NCBI GenBank assembly: GCA_031286225.1
Contig: JAITUQ010000012.1
Location: 1 to 37,588 of the forward strand
DNA length: 37,588 nucleotides
Reading direction: 5' to 3'
Source of the DNA: Candidatus Methanorudis spinitermitis
GTDB lineage: Archaea > Methanobacteriota > Methanobacteria > Methanobacteriales > Methanobacteriaceae
Shown piece by piece: positions 35,944 through 37,588 of this stretch. The notes beneath the pieces are model-generated. The model ran no database searches, was not told where the DNA came from, and worked only from the letters and a program-made list of their open reading frames with translations. Made by a program: the position numbers and the translations under genes. Every line of letters starts with the position of its first letter. Positions within the stretch are counted from its first letter, which is position 1.

Positions 35944-36156
35944 ATGTTGTATAAAACATTTTACAAGTTTCTATACATTTGTATTGCAAAGTAACCGATA
36001 AAAACACCTAAAGATTAATATTGTAACTGTGAATAACTTAAAGACAACTGCTCTACAATATATCATTGCTACATAAGCATTGTGAAAAATACTGAATCAT
36101 AGTTTAAATTTATATCTTCTTTTTATACCTTTATTCAACACTATCACTATTATTTA

Positions 36157-36627
36157 CTATAATTTAGTTCCATAATACTTTGTAAAAAATAATAACGCTA
36201 AAAATTCAACAAACATAAGAGCAGTTACTAAATATGCAGGGAATATATAATCCAGATAAATTAATACAGTACCAATAATAGCTAAAAGAACAACTGATAA
36301 TACATAAGTTGCATAAGCAGCTTTTCCACGAATTAAAATATTTCTTTCATCATATTCAACAATTCTATTTCTTTTATTCCACTCAGGCCTTATTTTTAGA
36401 TAAAATTCTACTAAACTAGGAACAATGAGTATTAAACCCCATATATTTAATATTTCTGGCCAAAAGTCATCAGCTGCAAACTTTGGAATAAATAAAGTTC
36501 CTATATTTGTAACTACTATTAAAAACAATCCAATTGCTACAAAAATAATCAAATATCTTTTTTTATTATCTATATATGCTTTATTATCACTAGTTTCATT
36601 ATTGATATTAGTATTTTCTTCATTCAT
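36157..36627 (-). CDS. DUF2178-like membrane protein
   Basis: 156 aa with four predicted membrane segments (about 24-48, 60-78, 103-124 and 128-150). The loop RNRIVEYDERNILIRGKAAYAT, with DERN and R-KAA, is typical of small membrane proteins paired with XRE regulators, often annotated DUF2178. The function is not known. It follows the regulator by 20 nt in one operon, with a GGGAG ribosome site before the ATG. The organisation suggests the regulator controls its own operon and the membrane protein may sense a signal or modulate the regulator; this is inference. Confidence 0.72.
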   Translation of the reverse strand: MNEENTNINNETSDNKAYIDNKKRYLIIFVAIGLFLIVVTNIGTLFIPKFAADDFWPEILNIWGLILIVPSLVEFYLKIRPEWNKRNRIVEYDERNILIRGKAAYATYVLSVVLLAIIGTVLIYLDYIFPAYLVTALMFVEFLALLFFTKYYGTKL

Positions 36628-36647
36628 AAAATTTCTCCCTTAAAATA

Positions 36648-36842
36648 TTAATCTTCATAAATAAAAATGTCTTCAATAGACATTTCAAAATATTTAGCTA
36701 TTTTAAAAGCTAGAATAACCGAAGGATTATACCTCCCATTTTCTAAAGAACTAATTGTCTGACGAGAAACTTCAAGAATGTTAGCTAACTCTGCTTGAGT
36801 AATCCCTCTTTCTTTTCTAAGCTTCTCAAGTATATTTTTCAT
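36648..36842 (-). CDS. Small XRE/Cro-family regulator
   Basis: 64 aa from the ATG at 36842; an upstream open stretch to 36968 overlaps the operator and is rejected. It is a minimal Cro/CI-type helix-turn-helix: RKERGITQAELANILEVSRQTISSLENGRYNPS (about 9-41) with the recognition helix SRQTISSLE, followed by a short tail typical of YozG-like proteins. It probably dimerises on the two GTAAAGT-CA-ACTTTAC palindromes in its own promoter and represses the operon. GTTGATC before the start is a weak ribosome site. The DUF2178-like gene follows. Confidence 0.92.
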   Translation of the reverse strand: MKNILEKLRKERGITQAELANILEVSRQTISSLENGRYNPSVILAFKIAKYFEMSIEDIFIYED

Positions 36843-36887
36843 AAGATCAACACAGAAATTATGTAAATAAATAATCACACAATCATT

Positions 36888-36907
36888 ATGTAAAGTCAAC
36901 TTTACAT
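36888..36907. promoter_or_regulatory. Operator 1, ATGTAAAGTCAACTTTACAT
   Basis: Two 9-bp arms (ATGTAAAGT and ACTTTACAT) are perfect inverse copies around CA. It lies 46-65 nt upstream of the XRE start and overlaps the expected transcription start (about 36898) set by the TATA box at 36919-36933. Confidence 0.8.
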
Positions 36908-36918
36908 CATATGAAAAT

Positions 36919-36933
36919 ATTTTATATTTAAAA
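36919..36933 (-). promoter_or_regulatory. TATA box of the XRE-DUF2178 operon
   Basis: On the minus strand TTTAAATATAAAATA lies between the two operators. Its position predicts initiation inside operator 1. Confidence 0.5.
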
Positions 36934-36956
36934 ACCACAATAATGAAAAAACCAGA

Positions 36957-36976
36957 AGGTAAAGTCAACTTTACAT
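36957..36976. promoter_or_regulatory. Operator 2, GTAAAGTCAACTTTAC core
   Basis: The 16-bp core at 36959-36974 is identical to that of operator 1, 69 bp away, and is followed by AT. It sits just upstream of the TATA box. The rest of the region 36977-37195 shows no gene. Confidence 0.8.
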
Positions 36977-37195
36977 GTACTTTTCAATTCATAATATATA
37001 ATGTTTTGTATAATTCAGTGCACATAATGTTTCTTTTACCTAAAATATTATTATTCACGTCGAAAAAATCTTCGGTTTCCTTTGTTTTTTTACTTATTTT
37101 ACAGTTTAATAAAAGTTAAATATAAAAAATATGAATCATATAACTATTAATTATATTAAACCATTCTAAAATCAGATTTAACTATTTTTAAAAGG

Positions 37196-37435
37196 AAATA
37201 TTCCTCTAATGTGTGTGAAAAGATGAAGAATTTTTAATATATCAAAAATTAGCTATTTTCATTTAACAACAATGAATGTACAAGTAATCAACATATTCCA
37301 CTAAGAAAAAGAACAGCTGATTTTTCTAAAAAATTCTTAAAAAATGTTGATAAGGGAATAATAGAGTTGAATAGCTATGAGAATGTTTTAAAAGGTAAAA
37401 AATTCCTTGTTGAAAAAATTTTTAAACCCAGCTAA
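37196..37435 (+). pseudogene. Broken copy of the 3' third of the TIM-barrel gene
   Basis: From about 37196, and clearly from 37231 to 37435, the sequence matches 35741-35943 in order, including ATTAGCTATTTTCA, AATGTTGATAAGGGAATAAT and AAAGGTAAAAAATTCCTT. The matching stretch near 37219 contains an in-frame TGA, and a 1-nt deletion near 37265 shifts the frame, so it cannot encode a protein. It ends in TAA. The copy is separated from the intact gene by the XRE-DUF2178 operon and lies next to a possible transposase. Confidence 0.9.
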
Positions 37436-37482
37436 CAAAAAATTCTAAAAATTTTTATATAGTATATACCAAGGTGTCTGAT

Positions 37483-37588
37483 TTAGGTGAAGTCAACGAG
37501 CTTTATTATTTCTTCAATTTCGTTGTAACCCTTGCTAATTAGTATTGCCATTAAAAGTACATTTAGATAAACGTGTTTATAGACAGAT
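37483..37588 (-). CDS. 3' end of an unidentified gene, possibly a transposase (truncated by window edge)
   Basis: On the minus strand an open frame runs from the window edge to a TAA at 37483-37485. The last 34 residues include SVYKHVYLNVLLMAILIS, KGYNEIEEII and KLVDFT. The codon use and higher GC than surroundings indicate real coding. Helical, His- and aromatic-containing tails of this kind (H-LN-L-A--I-KGY) are seen at the ends of DDE transposases in methanogens, and a broken gene is adjacent, but identity cannot be established from 35 codons. Confidence 0.5.
   Translation of the reverse strand, partial: SVYKHVYLNVLLMAILISKGYNEIEEIIKLVDFT

Noticed and set aside
1..37588. tRNA or rRNA genes
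   Set aside because: No GTTCRA-type T-loop with paired arms and no GC-rich rRNA-like stretch was found on either strand by eye.

Overview
The window is about 37.6 kb of very AT-rich DNA from a hydrogenotrophic methanogen of the order Methanobacteriales, most like Methanobrevibacter. The evidence is the F420-dependent methylene-H4MPT dehydrogenase (mtd), the fused Fae-Hps enzyme, an Alba chromatin protein, a CfbB/CbiA-type amidase, TrpB2 and DUF63/DUF1786 families, with archaeal ribosome binding sites (GGTGAT/GGAGGT) and TATA-type promoters. No rRNA, tRNA or CRISPR array was seen.

Layout. 0.4-6.5 kb: fae-hps; a large coiled-coil protein of unknown function (-); an iron-sulfur flavoprotein; a polysaccharide flippase followed 26 nt later by a ModE/TOBE regulator. 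7-10.4 kb: a two-cluster ferredoxin that appears to start at ATT, hisB, and mtd (-) with a strong promoter and terminator. 10.9-16.3 kb (-): a MurG-like glycosyltransferase and Wzy-like polymerase pair, cfbB, and an acyltransferase; with the flippase these suggest cell-surface polymer assembly. 16.7-19.7 kb: an HhH-tailed radical SAM protein, then parA and a partner that has the ParB N-terminal box but no ParB DNA-binding domain, with 49-bp iterated repeats upstream. 20-23.4 kb (-): trpB2 with TGTACA-type TRP boxes, and a leuA-family gene. 23.9-28.9 kb: DUF63 membrane protein, a 0.56-kb composite tandem repeat, a PHP phosphoesterase, a DUF1786 protein, and alba. 29.2-34.7 kb (-): a TatD nuclease closely resembling bacterial TatD, a membrane-anchored PQQ-type beta-propeller, and a PadR-ATPase-permease exporter operon. 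35.2-37.6 kb: a sugar-phosphate isomerase-like TIM barrel, an XRE-DUF2178 pair with two near-identical palindromic operators, a broken copy of the TIM-barrel gene's tail, and the 3' end of what may be a transposase at the edge.

Three things stand out. First, the ParA/ParB-box pair with iterons looks like a segregation system with an unrecognised DNA-binding partner. Second, several genes (coiled-coil, hisB, radical SAM, perhaps the ModE-like gene) are followed 60-77 bp downstream by a decayed copy of their own 3' end, and the TIM-barrel gene has one 1.5 kb away. Third, many intergenic regions carry short tandem repeats (25, 29, 49, 55/118 bp) upstream of genes. All calls come from reading sequence and supplied translations; no database search was run.
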